From: an uncultured Pelagibacteraceae bacterium
GTDB lineage: Bacteria > Pseudomonadota > Alphaproteobacteria > Pelagibacterales > Pelagibacteraceae
Direction: 5' to 3'
Assembly: GCA_902587515.1 (NCBI GenBank)
Contig: CACILM010000001.1
Span: 124,001 to 188,000 of the forward strand
DNA length: 64,000 bases
Part shown: positions 27,444 through 36,796 of the stretch, in pieces
How the letters are laid out: each line of letters begins with the position of its first letter
How positions within the stretch are numbered: the stretch's first letter is position 1
The notes under the pieces: generated by a model
What the model was told of the DNA's origin: nothing
The model's input: only the letters and a program-made list of their open reading frames with translations
Database searches by the model: none
Program-made: the position numbers and the translations under genes

Positions 27444-28005
27444 TGTTTTAATATTTTTTTTAATTTCATCATGTTCCTCAGTAGGTAAATTTGGAACAGG
27501 AGTTGATATTACATTTGACCCAAGAACTATTGGAATGCAAATTGATGATACAATCATGCAAAAAAATCTTTCAGCTAGATTAGCTTTAAAAGATAAAAAA
27601 TATTTTTTACGAGTTCAAACAGAAGTAATTGATGGAAGAATTTTTTTATCGGGTAAAGTGGATGAACCTGAGGAAAAAATTAAAATTACTAAAATGGCTT
27701 GGGAAACAAAAGGTGTTAGATCTGTTAAGAACGCTATTACAATAAAGGGACAAAGTAGTTTCAAAAATACAGCAAAAGATATTTTAATAACAAGTCAATT
27801 AAGATCAGCTTTAATATTCAATAAAAAAACAAAGTCAAGAAACTACACTTTAGAAACAATTAATAAAAATATTTATATTTTTGGAATTGCAATGGATAAA
27901 GAAGAAAAAGAGGAAGTAGTAAATGAGGCAAATAAAATTTTTGATGTCAATGAAGTATATCCTTCAATATATTTGGCTTCAGAATTAAGTCGTAATAAAC
28001 TTTAA
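27427..28005 (+). CDS. BON-domain outer-membrane lipoprotein (DolP/YraP-like)
   Basis: 192 aa. The short signal MRKIISVLIFFLISSCSS carries a lipobox with Cys16. Two BON repeats follow: the first around RVQTEVIDGRIFLSGKVDEP...GVRSVKNAI, the second around SRNYTLETINKNIYIFGIA...EVYPSIYL. E. coli DolP binds anionic phospholipid and helps outer-membrane integrity and BamA function. The rsmI-dolP neighbourhood is the same as in gamma-Proteobacteria, though yraN and diaA are not between them. It ends convergently with the malic enzyme with a 4-nt overlap. Confidence 0.85.
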   Translation: MRKIISVLIFFLISSCSSVGKFGTGVDITFDPRTIGMQIDDTIMQKNLSARLALKDKKYFLRVQTEVIDGRIFLSGKVDEPEEKIKITKMAWETKGVRSVKNAITIKGQSSFKNTAKDILITSQLRSALIFNKKTKSRNYTLETINKNIYIFGIAMDKEEKEEVVNEANKIFDVNEVYPSIYLASELSRNKL

Positions 28006-30284
28006 TTAGAATAATCAATTACATCTGAGGAATAAGCCGCAATCGAAGCCAAGTTAAGAATTTCTGAAGTGCTAGCTCTCAATGGAGCTACTTCGATTGG
28101 TGAACCTAAACCAATTAAAAGTGGCCCTATTAATTTTCCACCTCCAAAAACTTTCATCAATTTAGTAGAAATAGCTGCGCTGTGTAAAGCAGGCATGATT
28201 AATATATTCGCATTACCAACTATTTTTGAAAAAGGGTAAATTTCTTGGTAAATTGGATTAAGAGCCACGTCTGGTTGCATTTCTCCATCGAAATCAAAAT
28301 CGACCTTTTCTTTTTTTAATAATTCGATTGCAGTCCTTACATGCTTAGTATTTTTTGAGAGTGGTTTTCCAAAAGTTGAATGTGATAGAAAAGCTACCCT
28401 GGGGTCAAAGCCAAATAATCTTGCAACTCGTACACATGACTTTGAAACTTTTACGAGCCTTTCTGGAGATGGAAAGTCCTGGACATTTGTATCAGCAACT
28501 AAAATTGTTTTTCCTTTAAGGGTAATCATTGTCATTCCAAAGATTTCTTCTCCGGGTCTCGGTTCTGTTACTTTTTTTAATTTTTCAATAGAGGCTGCGT
28601 AATGTCTGATATTTCCGGTTACCATCGCATCAGCATCCTTACATGCAATCATTGATGCTCCCCAAGCAATACGCTCATTTCGAACTAGGCGATCTACATC
28701 CCTTTCCAATTGGCCTTCTCTTTGAAGTTTTTTATAAAGATGTTTGACATATTTTTCTCTTTTTTCTTTATTTGTGGAGTTTACTATTTCGATTTTATAA
28801 TTTTCATCTAAACCAATATTCTTAAGTTGTTCTTTTATTCTTTTTTCAGCACCAATTAAAATTGGAGTGCCTAATTTGTTTCTACCAAACTCTATGGCTG
28901 CTTTGAGCATATTTTCATCTTCACCTTCTGCAAAAATCACTCGTTTTGGATTCTTCCTTACCTTTGCATTTATACCTTGCATTAAAGACATAGTTGGATC
29001 TAAACGATTAGTAAGCTGATCTCTATATATTTCTAGATCGTTGATATTTTTTCTTGCAACACCACTTTTCATTGCTGCTTCAGCAACTGCTGAAGGTATT
29101 ACGCTTATCAATCTAGGATCAAAAGTTGAGGGAATAATGTAATCTTTGCCATATCTTGGACGATCTCCACCATAAGCTGAAACAACTTCATCTGGTACAT
29201 TCTCTCTAGCTAAGAGTGCGATCGCTTTTGCTGCAGCTACTTTCATATCCTCATTTATCTCTTTGGCCCTAACATCGAGAGCACCTCTAAAAATATATGG
29301 AAATCCAATTAAATTATTTACTTGATTTGGATAATCGGATCTTCCAGTCGCAATAATTGCATCAGACCTGACTTCTAGAATTAGTTCTGGTTTTATTTCT
29401 GGATCAGGATTTGCGCAGGCAAAAATAATTGGATTTTTAGCCATTGACTTTACCATTTCTTTAGAAACAACATCTTTTGCAGATAAACCTAAGAATACAT
29501 CTGCATCTTTAATTGCTTCATCTAAAGTCCTTAGTTTAGTGTCGGTCGCAAATGCTGATTTGAACTGATCAACATTTTTACGACCTTTATAGATAACTCC
29601 CTTACTATCACACATTATAATATTCTCATTTTTCACACCTGAACTTTTAAATAAATTTGCACAAGCTTGCGCAGATGCACCGGCACCATTAATAACAATT
29701 TTAACCTTTTCGATTTTCTTTTTTGAAATATCTAAAGCATTGATTAGTGCTGCAGTAGTTATAATTGCTGTGCCATGCTGGTCATCATGAAATATTGGAA
29801 TGTCTAAAAGCTCTTTAAGCTTTTGTTCTATTATAAAACAATCTGGAGCTGCTATATCTTCTAGATTAATTCCTCCAAAAGTACCTCCAATATTTTTTAT
29901 TGTTTCTATAATTGACTTTGGATCATTATTATTGATCTCAATATCTATTGAGTCTATATCTGCAAATCTTTTGAATAAAACTGATTTACCCTCCATAACA
30001 GGTTTTGAAGCTAAAGCTCCAAGATTACCTAGACCTAAAATAGCAGATCCATTACTAATCACAGCTACCAGGTTACCCTTACTTGTATAATCATAAGCTA
30101 GATCAGGATTTTTTGCTATTTCCTTTACAGGAGCAGCCACACCGGGAGAATATGCTAAAGAAAGATCTCTTTTTGTCGTAAGTGGCTTGCTAGAGTTAAT
30201 CTCAATTTTGCCTGACTTTCCTTTTATATGAAAATCCAGTGCTTCTCTATCTGAATAATGATCTATTTCTGTTTTCTTTGGCAT
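28002..30284 (-). CDS. maeB: Malic enzyme fused to a phosphotransacetylase-like domain
   Basis: 760 aa. The N-terminal half is an oxidative malic enzyme: LAYSPGVAAPVKEIA, GDLAYDYT-like cofactor region, FHDDQHGTAIITTAALINAL, and the NAD(P)-binding INGAGASAQACANLF. The C-terminal half (from about residue 430, KRVIFAEGEDENMLKAA to the end) is a PTA-like domain, the standard MaeB fusion in Proteobacteria; it is thought to be regulatory. The enzyme converts malate to pyruvate with CO2 and NAD(P)H. A 69-bp spacer separates it from divergent murJ. Confidence 0.96.
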   Translation of the reverse strand: MPKKTEIDHYSDREALDFHIKGKSGKIEINSSKPLTTKRDLSLAYSPGVAAPVKEIAKNPDLAYDYTSKGNLVAVISNGSAILGLGNLGALASKPVMEGKSVLFKRFADIDSIDIEINNNDPKSIIETIKNIGGTFGGINLEDIAAPDCFIIEQKLKELLDIPIFHDDQHGTAIITTAALINALDISKKKIEKVKIVINGAGASAQACANLFKSSGVKNENIIMCDSKGVIYKGRKNVDQFKSAFATDTKLRTLDEAIKDADVFLGLSAKDVVSKEMVKSMAKNPIIFACANPDPEIKPELILEVRSDAIIATGRSDYPNQVNNLIGFPYIFRGALDVRAKEINEDMKVAAAKAIALLARENVPDEVVSAYGGDRPRYGKDYIIPSTFDPRLISVIPSAVAEAAMKSGVARKNINDLEIYRDQLTNRLDPTMSLMQGINAKVRKNPKRVIFAEGEDENMLKAAIEFGRNKLGTPILIGAEKRIKEQLKNIGLDENYKIEIVNSTNKEKREKYVKHLYKKLQREGQLERDVDRLVRNERIAWGASMIACKDADAMVTGNIRHYAASIEKLKKVTEPRPGEEIFGMTMITLKGKTILVADTNVQDFPSPERLVKVSKSCVRVARLFGFDPRVAFLSHSTFGKPLSKNTKHVRTAIELLKKEKVDFDFDGEMQPDVALNPIYQEIYPFSKIVGNANILIMPALHSAAISTKLMKVFGGGKLIGPLLIGLGSPIEVAPLRASTSEILNLASIAAYSSDVIDYSN

Positions 30285-30353
30285 TTTATTTTATGAGTAT
30301 GTAATATAAAGAAATTTAATTCACTATAAATTTATGGCTTAATTTAGATCTCT

Positions 30354-31880
30354 ATGAACTTACTTTCCTCAGCATCTATATTTAGTTTTTTTACAATAAT
30401 TAGTAGGATTTTAGGCTACCTAAGGGACATATTAATTGCAATATTTTTAGGAGCTTCAATTTTTGCTGATGCCTTTTTTGTTGCCTTTAGATTACCTAAT
30501 ACTTTTAGAAGACTTTTTGCTGAAGGCACTTTCAATGCTGCATTTATACCTAGTTATACTTCAGCTCAATTGAAAAGTAAGAAAGAGGGAAAAAAATTTG
30601 CTGATGATGTTCTAAGTCTTCTTTTGATAATTTTACTCTTTATAGTCACACTTGTGGAAATATTTACTCCTTATTTGGTTTATTTAATCGCTCCAGGATT
30701 TATAGGTGATAATATAAAGTTCAATCTAGCGGTAGAGTTTACTAGAATTACTTTCCCCTTTTTATTTTTTGTAAGCTTATCCTCATTTTTTTCAGGTATT
30801 CTAAATTCCAAAAATAAATTTGCTGCTGCAGCTGCAGCACCAATAATTTTAAATCTAGTTTTAATAATAAGTATTATAATTTCATATTTCCAGAACTTAA
30901 GTATTGCTAGATATCTCTCCGTTGGTGTCACGCTTGCTGGAGTTTTACAGTTAATATTCTTAATTTTTTTCACATCAAAGTTCTATAAACCAAATATTAA
31001 ATTAATTTTAAAAATTTCCAGTAAGGTAAAATTTTTCTTCAAAAAACTATTACCAAGTATTTTCTCATCTGGTGTTACACAAATTAATATTTTAGTAGGC
31101 ACAATTATTGCTTCATTTCAGCCTGGAGCAGTTTCTTACTTATATTATGCAGATAGAGTATATCAAATCAACCTAGCCATCGCAGGAATAGCTGTTGGAA
31201 CTGTTTCATTACCTGTACTTTCAAAAGCATTTCAATCAAAAAATTATTCTAAAATTTCAAACATTCAGAACAAGTCTTTACAATTATCTTTACTATTATC
31301 GGTTCCTGCCAGTCTAGGATTAATAATTGCTTCAAAAGAAATAGTTAATGGTCTGTTTGGATATGGATCTTTTACAAGTAAAGATGTCGAGATGACCTCA
31401 CATGCTTTGATGTTTTTTGGTTATGGAGTTATTGCATTTGCTCTAGTGAAAATTTTAGCCAATTTTTTCTTTGCAAGAGACAACACTATAACTCCGTTTT
31501 ATATTTCTTCATTTATTGTTTTTTTAAATGTAATAATAAGTGTAAGTTTTTTTAACAAAATAGGATTTTTAATTATTCCCATCGCGACCTCTATTTCAAC
31601 TTGGATAGGCGTATTAATATTTTTATATATATTATTGAAAAACAATCAATTATTCTTACAAAAAAAATTGTTTAATAATACTTTAAAAATTCTCATTTCA
31701 TCTTTAATTATGGCCTCAGTGCTTTTTTATGCTCTGAATAATTATTCTAGCTACTTAGAATATTCATACTCACTAAAATCTGTTTATTTATTAATTATTG
31801 TAGGTTTCGTAGGAACTGTTTATTTGTTATCTTGTTATTTATTTGGATTATTAAAAATAAAAACCTATAAAACAAATTAA
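30354..31880 (+). CDS. murJ: Lipid II flippase MurJ
   Basis: 508 aa, polytopic with about 14 membrane helices. The N-terminus has the family motif FTIISRILGYLRDILIAIFLGAS, with FRLPNTFRRLFAEGTFNAAFIP shortly after, both characteristic of MviN/MurJ. It flips lipid II to the periplasmic side for peptidoglycan synthesis. trpS begins at the next base after its stop, so the two share a transcript. Confidence 0.96.
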   Translation: MNLLSSASIFSFFTIISRILGYLRDILIAIFLGASIFADAFFVAFRLPNTFRRLFAEGTFNAAFIPSYTSAQLKSKKEGKKFADDVLSLLLIILLFIVTLVEIFTPYLVYLIAPGFIGDNIKFNLAVEFTRITFPFLFFVSLSSFFSGILNSKNKFAAAAAAPIILNLVLIISIIISYFQNLSIARYLSVGVTLAGVLQLIFLIFFTSKFYKPNIKLILKISSKVKFFFKKLLPSIFSSGVTQINILVGTIIASFQPGAVSYLYYADRVYQINLAIAGIAVGTVSLPVLSKAFQSKNYSKISNIQNKSLQLSLLLSVPASLGLIIASKEIVNGLFGYGSFTSKDVEMTSHALMFFGYGVIAFALVKILANFFFARDNTITPFYISSFIVFLNVIISVSFFNKIGFLIIPIATSISTWIGVLIFLYILLKNNQLFLQKKLFNNTLKILISSLIMASVLFYALNNYSSYLEYSYSLKSVYLLIIVGFVGTVYLLSCYLFGLLKIKTYKTN

Positions 31881-32885
31881 ATGAGTAAAAAAAAATTAGT
31901 ATTTTCTGGAGTGCAACCAACTGGTAATTTACATTTGGGTAATTATCTTGGAGCTTTAAAAAATTTTGTTTCTCTTCAAAAACAAATGGAATGTATTTAT
32001 TGTGTTGTGGACTTACATGCTATTACCACTTTCCAAAAGCCTAGTGAATTACAAAATAATGTTTTAGAAACTGTTGCTAGTTTCATATCTACAGGTTTAG
32101 ATCCAAATAAAAGTATAATATTTAATCAATCCTCTGTGCCAGGACACACCGAATTAGCTTGGATTTTAAATTGTGTTTCAAGAATTGGTTGGTTAAATAG
32201 AATGACACAGTTTAAAGATAAAGCTGGTTCAGATAAAGAAAAAGCAAGTGTAGGACTATATATTTATCCTAATTTGATGGCAGCCGATATTTTACTTTAT
32301 AAAGCAACTCATGTTCCAGTTGGAGCAGACCAAAAACAACATTTAGAACTCTCAAGAGATATTGCTCAAAAATTCAACAATGACTTTAACTGTAAAGATT
32401 TTTTCCCTATTCCCGATCCGTTAATTCCAAAGAACGTAGCAAGGGTAATGAGCTTAAGAGATGGTACCAAAAAAATGAGCAAGTCAGAAGAGTCAGATTT
32501 TTCAAGAATTAATTTAAAAGATAATGCAGATGAGATAATAAAAAAAATTAAAAAAGCTAAATCTGACTCAGAACCTATTCCTGAAGATTTGAGTAATTTA
32601 GAAAAAAAACCAGAGGCTTTAAATTTAATAAATATTTATGCTGAAATCAGCAAAAAAAGTTTAGAGACAGTGATTAGCGAAGTAGCTGGCAAGGAGTATT
32701 CATTTTTAAAAACAAAGTTATCAGAAGTCCTTATCAGTGAAATAGTGCCGATAGGAAAAGAAATTAAAAAACTTTTAGATGATAAAGCTTACTTGATGAA
32801 AATTTTGAAAAAAGGTAAAGAAAAAGCCAATATTATTGCTGAGGAAAACCTTAAAAATATACGTGAAAAAGTGGGATTGATATAA
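31881..32885 (+). CDS. trpS: Tryptophanyl-tRNA synthetase
   Basis: 334 aa class Ic synthetase. The HIGH-equivalent is in PTGNLHLGNYLGALKNF near the N-terminus, and the KMSKS loop reads KKMSKSEES. The tryptophan-binding region SVGLYIYPNLMAADILLY and the GADQKQHLELSRDIA block are present. It directly follows murJ and precedes nfu by 12 nt; murJ-trpS-nfu is a conserved alphaproteobacterial run. Confidence 0.97.
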   Translation: MSKKKLVFSGVQPTGNLHLGNYLGALKNFVSLQKQMECIYCVVDLHAITTFQKPSELQNNVLETVASFISTGLDPNKSIIFNQSSVPGHTELAWILNCVSRIGWLNRMTQFKDKAGSDKEKASVGLYIYPNLMAADILLYKATHVPVGADQKQHLELSRDIAQKFNNDFNCKDFFPIPDPLIPKNVARVMSLRDGTKKMSKSEESDFSRINLKDNADEIIKKIKKAKSDSEPIPEDLSNLEKKPEALNLINIYAEISKKSLETVISEVAGKEYSFLKTKLSEVLISEIVPIGKEIKKLLDDKAYLMKILKKGKEKANIIAEENLKNIREKVGLI

Positions 32886-32897
32886 TATAAATTTCCC

Positions 32898-33446
32898 ATG
32901 ATACAAATTGAATCTACACCGAATCCTAACTCACTTAAATTTCTCTCAGAGAAAGTTATTTCAGCTATTGGGACTGAAGAGTTCCAAAAAGAGAAGTCTA
33001 AAGATTTAGACAATAAGTTTGTTAAAGAACTTCTAGAATTTAAAGGTGTTGAGTTAGTCCTTTTATCTAAGAATTTTTTATCAGTAAAAAAAACTGATGA
33101 TGTTACATGGAATGAACTCAAACCAATGGTAATTTCACATTTAAATCACTACTTTGAAAAAAATGATGAGCCAATTTTAAAAGAGAACTTAAAATCTAAT
33201 ATTATCAAAGATCAGAAAGATGAAACCGTAAAAAAAATAATCGATGTTTTGGACACTAAAATTAGGCCGGCAGTAGCCAGAGATGGCGGTGATATAAAGT
33301 TTAAATCTTTTGAAAATGGAGTTGTGAAAGTTGAATTACAAGGAAGTTGTTCTGGTTGTCCAAGTTCCCTTATGACTTTGAAACAAGGAGTTCAAAATCT
33401 TTTGAAACATTATGTCAAAGAGGTAAACTCTGTAGAAGCAAATTAA
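32898..33446 (+). CDS. NifU-like Fe-S cluster scaffold/carrier (Nfu type)
   Basis: 182 aa with two domains. The N-terminal Nfu_N domain begins IQIESTPNPNSLKFL, and the C-terminal NifU domain has RPAVARDGGDIKF followed by the cluster-binding GSCSGCPSSLMTL (CxxC). Nfu proteins transfer [4Fe-4S] clusters to target enzymes; MiaB, encoded in the next operon, is a plausible client by function only. It is followed after 3 nt by the Bax-type gene. Confidence 0.94.
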   Translation: MIQIESTPNPNSLKFLSEKVISAIGTEEFQKEKSKDLDNKFVKELLEFKGVELVLLSKNFLSVKKTDDVTWNELKPMVISHLNHYFEKNDEPILKENLKSNIIKDQKDETVKKIIDVLDTKIRPAVARDGGDIKFKSFENGVVKVELQGSCSGCPSSLMTLKQGVQNLLKHYVKEVNSVEAN

Positions 33447-33449
33447 ATT

Positions 33450-34958
33450 ATGAAAAAAAAATTAAGTTATAGAGATAAATTATTAGAATTAGCTTACATC
33501 TATAATGTAAAAGAGATACAGGACTATACTAAAAATAGAAAAAATTTAACAACTGGTCAAATAGAATTAATTTTAAAAAAAAATAAGATCATTATTCCAA
33601 AAGAGTTTAAAACAAGTTTTTTTAAAGAAAATTTTGTAAAACCTGTAACAAAATTCAAATCAAGTATTATTGATTACAAAGAAGAAAAAATTAGAGATAA
33701 GAATAGATTTTTTAGAAGAGTTGAAAACTATAAGTATGATACATCTAGAAAATTTAATCACAGTGTAAACAATTTGTGGAAGGGTGCTGGATCCGCTGGT
33801 ATAAATTTTTTAAATGTTTTACCTAAATTAGGAACAACAGTTAAAAACTTTTTTGGCAATCTTTTCACTGATGTATTTAATTCAATTTATAATCAACAAA
33901 TTGATCAAAAAAGTGCAAGAAATGTAATTATAGGTTTCTTTGTAATTGTTGGAGTAACTACTGTTATTTATTCTGGATATAACGCTTACAAAAATTATGA
34001 TTTCTCAAGCAAAAAAATAGAAACTAAAAAACCTGAGCCGAAAATAAAAAAAGAAACTAAAAAGCCTGAACCGAAAATAAAAAAAGAAACTAAAAAACCT
34101 GAACCAAAAATAAAAAAGGAAGCAAAAAAACCTGAGCTCAAAGTAAAAAGAAATAATGTTGCGGAAGTAATTTTACCTGATTTAAACCTAAAAACTGAGA
34201 CAGTTATACAATTGTTTAAAGATGTTGACTACGATCTTAGAACCGTGAGAAACGAAAAATTAGTTAAACCTATTTACTTTACACAGTTTCCAAGAGACTT
34301 AGATAATTTACAAAGTGTACAACTGAAAAAAGAAACATTTATTAAAATTGTTTTGCCTTTAATCGTAGCTGAAAATGAAAAAATACTTGATGATAGAGAA
34401 AAGCTTAAAACATTAATTGAAAAAAAGTTTACAACTGATACTGAAAAACAATGGTTAAGACAAAAACTTTTAGAATACAAAGTTAAAAAAAGTGATCTTG
34501 AGGAATTAATGTTTAGAATGGACATGATACCTGTTTCAATAGCGCTTGCACAAGCAGCAAAAGAAAGTGGATGGGGTACATCTAGATTTGCTTTGGAAGG
34601 GAATGCGATTTTTGGACAATGGACATGGGATGGACAAGGAATAGCTCCACTAAAAAGAGATGGGGATAAAAAACATAAAATTTTAAAATTTCCTATTCTA
34701 AGAGCTTCTGTAAAAGCTTATAAAAATAATTTAAATACTCATAAGAGCTACTCAAAATTTAGAGAAAAAAGAAATCAACTTAGAAAAAAAAATAAAAGCA
34801 TCACTGGTTTAGCACTTACAGATACCTTGAAAAATTATGCTCAAACGGGATCTGAATACACAAAAATACTTAATCAAATTATAACTCAAAATAGATTATC
34901 AGACTTTGAGCCAGTGAGGTTAGTAAACTCTGTCAAACAGATAGAGTTAAATTCTTAA
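33450..34958 (+). CDS. Bax-type protein with C-terminal glucosaminidase domain and Lys/Pro repeat linker
   Basis: 502 aa. The N-terminal ~145 residues are basic and cytoplasmic-like, followed by one membrane helix (VIIGFFVIVGVTTVIYSGY), a linker of four 11-residue repeats (ETKKPEPKIKK units), and a periplasmic region. The C-terminal domain (MIPVSIALAQAAKESGWGTSRF...GNAIFGQWTWDG, catalytic Glu in KESGWG) is the glucosaminidase fold of E. coli Bax. A role in peptidoglycan turnover is inferred. The long N-terminal extension before the helix is unlike E. coli Bax and is unexplained. The gene ends 1 nt from the convergent deacetylase. Confidence 0.82.
   Translation: MKKKLSYRDKLLELAYIYNVKEIQDYTKNRKNLTTGQIELILKKNKIIIPKEFKTSFFKENFVKPVTKFKSSIIDYKEEKIRDKNRFFRRVENYKYDTSRKFNHSVNNLWKGAGSAGINFLNVLPKLGTTVKNFFGNLFTDVFNSIYNQQIDQKSARNVIIGFFVIVGVTTVIYSGYNAYKNYDFSSKKIETKKPEPKIKKETKKPEPKIKKETKKPEPKIKKEAKKPELKVKRNNVAEVILPDLNLKTETVIQLFKDVDYDLRTVRNEKLVKPIYFTQFPRDLDNLQSVQLKKETFIKIVLPLIVAENEKILDDREKLKTLIEKKFTTDTEKQWLRQKLLEYKVKKSDLEELMFRMDMIPVSIALAQAAKESGWGTSRFALEGNAIFGQWTWDGQGIAPLKRDGDKKHKILKFPILRASVKAYKNNLNTHKSYSKFREKRNQLRKKNKSITGLALTDTLKNYAQTGSEYTKILNQIITQNRLSDFEPVRLVNSVKQIELNS
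34020..34151 (+). repeat. Four 33-bp in-frame tandem repeats in the Bax-type gene
   Basis: Four consecutive 33-bp units encode ETKKPEPKIKK or close variants. Units 1-3 differ at only a few, mostly synonymous, positions; the fourth has diverged (EAKKPELKVKR). The repeat forms a Lys/Pro-rich spacer after the membrane helix, as in TonB-like periplasm-spanning linkers. Copy number is likely to vary between strains. Confidence 0.9.
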
Positions 34959-34959
34959 C

Positions 34960-36015
34960 TTATCTTTCACTGACTACATATTGTACACCTAGCCATCTCC
35001 AGAAGCCATTACTCTCTTTAAGGGAACAATTAATTCTACCACGTTCACCTACAAATTTTTCAGCTATTTCAATTTCTAGTGTATTGTCTTCAACAAAAAA
35101 TATTTTAGAATTTCTCCATTTATTTCCCTCATTTGAGAAACAATTAATTTGTTTGAGATTTTTTATATCTTTGTGAAATTCTATAATTACTTTTGGTGGA
35201 TTTTTTGCTTGTAATAGATATCTATCTTCAGGTGAAATACTTTTGTATTTTAACGGCAGCGTTTTCATTAAAGTATTAAATCTTTTGATTTCTCCATATT
35301 TTTCATTGATCGGAAACCTAGGTAATTCAAAAAGATCTTTAGTTTCATCAATAACACCAGAGTGTTGACCAAATGCATATGAAAAGCCCAAGTCCTTTAT
35401 AATCTTCTTGAAATCCAAACTATATTCTCCAAAAGGATACGAAAAAAAATCAGAATTTTTTCCTAACTTATTTCTAAAAATTTCAATTGATTTCAAGATA
35501 TCTTTTTTAATAAAATCAGGATTTTCGTCGACAAGATATTCGTGAGAATGGCTATGATTACCAATTTCAACATTTTTAGAATTGTGTAGTTCAAGAATTT
35601 GCTCCCAAGTCATATAATTGAAAGAACCAACTTCTCTAGTATTTACAAACAAGATAAAGGGTATTTCTTTTTCTTTTAAGATCGGCCAAGCATTTTTATA
35701 AAATGAAAGTAACCCATCATCAACAGTAAATAAAATTTTTCTATCTTTTTTATTTTCATAAAGACTTTTCTTAAAATCTTTTGGGTGAATAAATTTTATA
35801 CCCTCATTTTCGATAATATCTAATTGTTTTTTAAATACTTCCATCTGTATGTTTGTAGATGGATATTTGCTTTCATCAAATCTATGATACATTATTGAAA
35901 TTAAACCAAAATCTTCAAAATTATATTTTATTTCAGCAATTGACTTTGATTGATTGATATCAAAAGATATAATAAATATTATTATGATTAATAATTTTTT
36001 AATAATTAACTGCAT
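34960..36015 (-). CDS. NodB-type polysaccharide deacetylase, secreted
   Basis: The ORF extends to 36174, but the Met at 36015 is chosen: it starts MQLIIKKLLIIIIFIISFDINQ, a signal sequence, whereas the upstream 53 residues look like a shadow of tsaB. The 351-aa protein has the NodB motifs: LISIMYHRF, FTVDDGLLSFY (motif 1, metal-binding Asp), HSHSHEYL (motif 2 with metal-binding His), and FSYPFGEYS (motif 3). The C-terminal ~100 residues form a separate beta-rich region. It probably removes acetyl groups from a cell-surface or periplasmic glycan. The start overlaps tsaB head to head by 32 nt. Confidence 0.85.
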   Translation of the reverse strand: MQLIIKKLLIIIIFIISFDINQSKSIAEIKYNFEDFGLISIMYHRFDESKYPSTNIQMEVFKKQLDIIENEGIKFIHPKDFKKSLYENKKDRKILFTVDDGLLSFYKNAWPILKEKEIPFILFVNTREVGSFNYMTWEQILELHNSKNVEIGNHSHSHEYLVDENPDFIKKDILKSIEIFRNKLGKNSDFFSYPFGEYSLDFKKIIKDLGFSYAFGQHSGVIDETKDLFELPRFPINEKYGEIKRFNTLMKTLPLKYKSISPEDRYLLQAKNPPKVIIEFHKDIKNLKQINCFSNEGNKWRNSKIFFVEDNTLEIEIAEKFVGERGRINCSLKESNGFWRWLGVQYVVSER

Positions 36016-36367
36016 TGGCAAGGATGATAAATTAGGTTTAAGAATAAATAAAGATTTTTTTGTCCATATTTTTGACAATAAAAAAAAAAGAAGTGATAAT
36101 CTTGTTTCTGAAATTTTGATATTCTTAAATAAATATAAAGCCCAGGTTAATGAAAGTTTTAGTGTAATTGTCAATCAAGGACCGGGGAGCTTTTCAGGAA
36201 TAAGAATAGCTTTAGCTGCTGCAAAAGGACTTGAAATTTCAAAAAAAGTAAAGCTTTATGGTTTTAAAAACAGTGATTTAAAGCAATTTAATCAAGAAAA
36301 TATTGAAAAATTATTTGACAAAAAATTAATAGAAAAAAAATTGATTAAGCCCATATATTTTAGTTAA
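35984..36367 (+). CDS. tsaB: Minimal TsaB-like protein (t6A synthesis partner), truncated
   Basis: The track starts at 35954; the Met at 35984 (INNFLIINCIGKDDKLGL) fits the family's first strand better and gives 127 aa. The diagnostic loop NQGPGSFSGIRIALAAAKGLE matches the GPGSFTGLRIG-A-AKGLA signature. TsaB normally has about 220-230 aa in two ASKHA subdomains; here the second is nearly absent. TsaB pairs with TsaD to make t6A37 in tRNA, and the dimer contact uses the N-terminal part, which is kept. Position between the nfu region and fur-miaB matches relatives, but rimI, which often follows tsaB, is missing. Confidence 0.8.
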   Translation: MINNFLIINCIGKDDKLGLRINKDFFVHIFDNKKKRSDNLVSEILIFLNKYKAQVNESFSVIVNQGPGSFSGIRIALAAAKGLEISKKVKLYGFKNSDLKQFNQENIEKLFDKKLIEKKLIKPIYFS

Positions 36368-36375
36368 ATTGCTAT

Positions 36376-36795
36376 ATGAGTATAATTGAGGAAAAGTGTA
36401 AACAGAAAGGTGTTCGATTAACCGATCAAAGAAAGGTTATCGCAAAAGTGCTATCAGAGTCTAAAGCAGTCTATGGATCAAAAGATCATCCAGATGTGGA
36501 TGAGCTTCATAAAAGAGTTTCTGATTTAGATGACAAAATAAGTATAGCTACTGTTTATAGAACCGTAAAACTTTTTGAAGAAGCAGGTATTTTAGTTAAA
36601 CATGATTTCAAAGCTGGTAAGGCTCGTTATGAAATTAACGACGATCACAATCATTTAATCGATATTAATAGTGGGGAAATAGTTGAGTTTGTTGATAAAG
36701 ATATTGAGGAACTTCAAAAAAAAATTGCAAAAAAGTTAGGATATAATCTTGTAGATCACAAACTTGAGCTTTATGGCTCCAAAATAAAAAAATAA
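36376..36795 (+). CDS. fur: Fur-family metalloregulator (Fur/Mur type)
   Basis: 139 aa. The N-terminal winged helix has GVRLTDQRKVIAKVL and SIATVYRTVKLFEEAGIL, the Fur DNA-reading helix. The metal-sensing region reads YEINDDHNHLIDINSGEIVEF, the H-x-H-L/D...GE(I/V)-EF pattern, but with Asp-Ile-Asn where many Furs have the first CxxC; the C-terminal CxxC is also absent. In Alphaproteobacteria this orthologue often responds to manganese (Mur), so iron or manganese cannot be decided. It is followed directly by miaB. A second Fur-family gene, irr, lies at 53.1 kb. Confidence 0.92.
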   Translation: MSIIEEKCKQKGVRLTDQRKVIAKVLSESKAVYGSKDHPDVDELHKRVSDLDDKISIATVYRTVKLFEEAGILVKHDFKAGKARYEINDDHNHLIDINSGEIVEFVDKDIEELQKKIAKKLGYNLVDHKLELYGSKIKK

Positions 36796-36796
36796 T

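Noticed and set aside
36016-36174. N-terminal 53-residue extension of the deacetylase ORF.
   Set aside because: It lies antisense to conserved tsaB codons and precedes a proper signal peptide, so it is unlikely to be translated.
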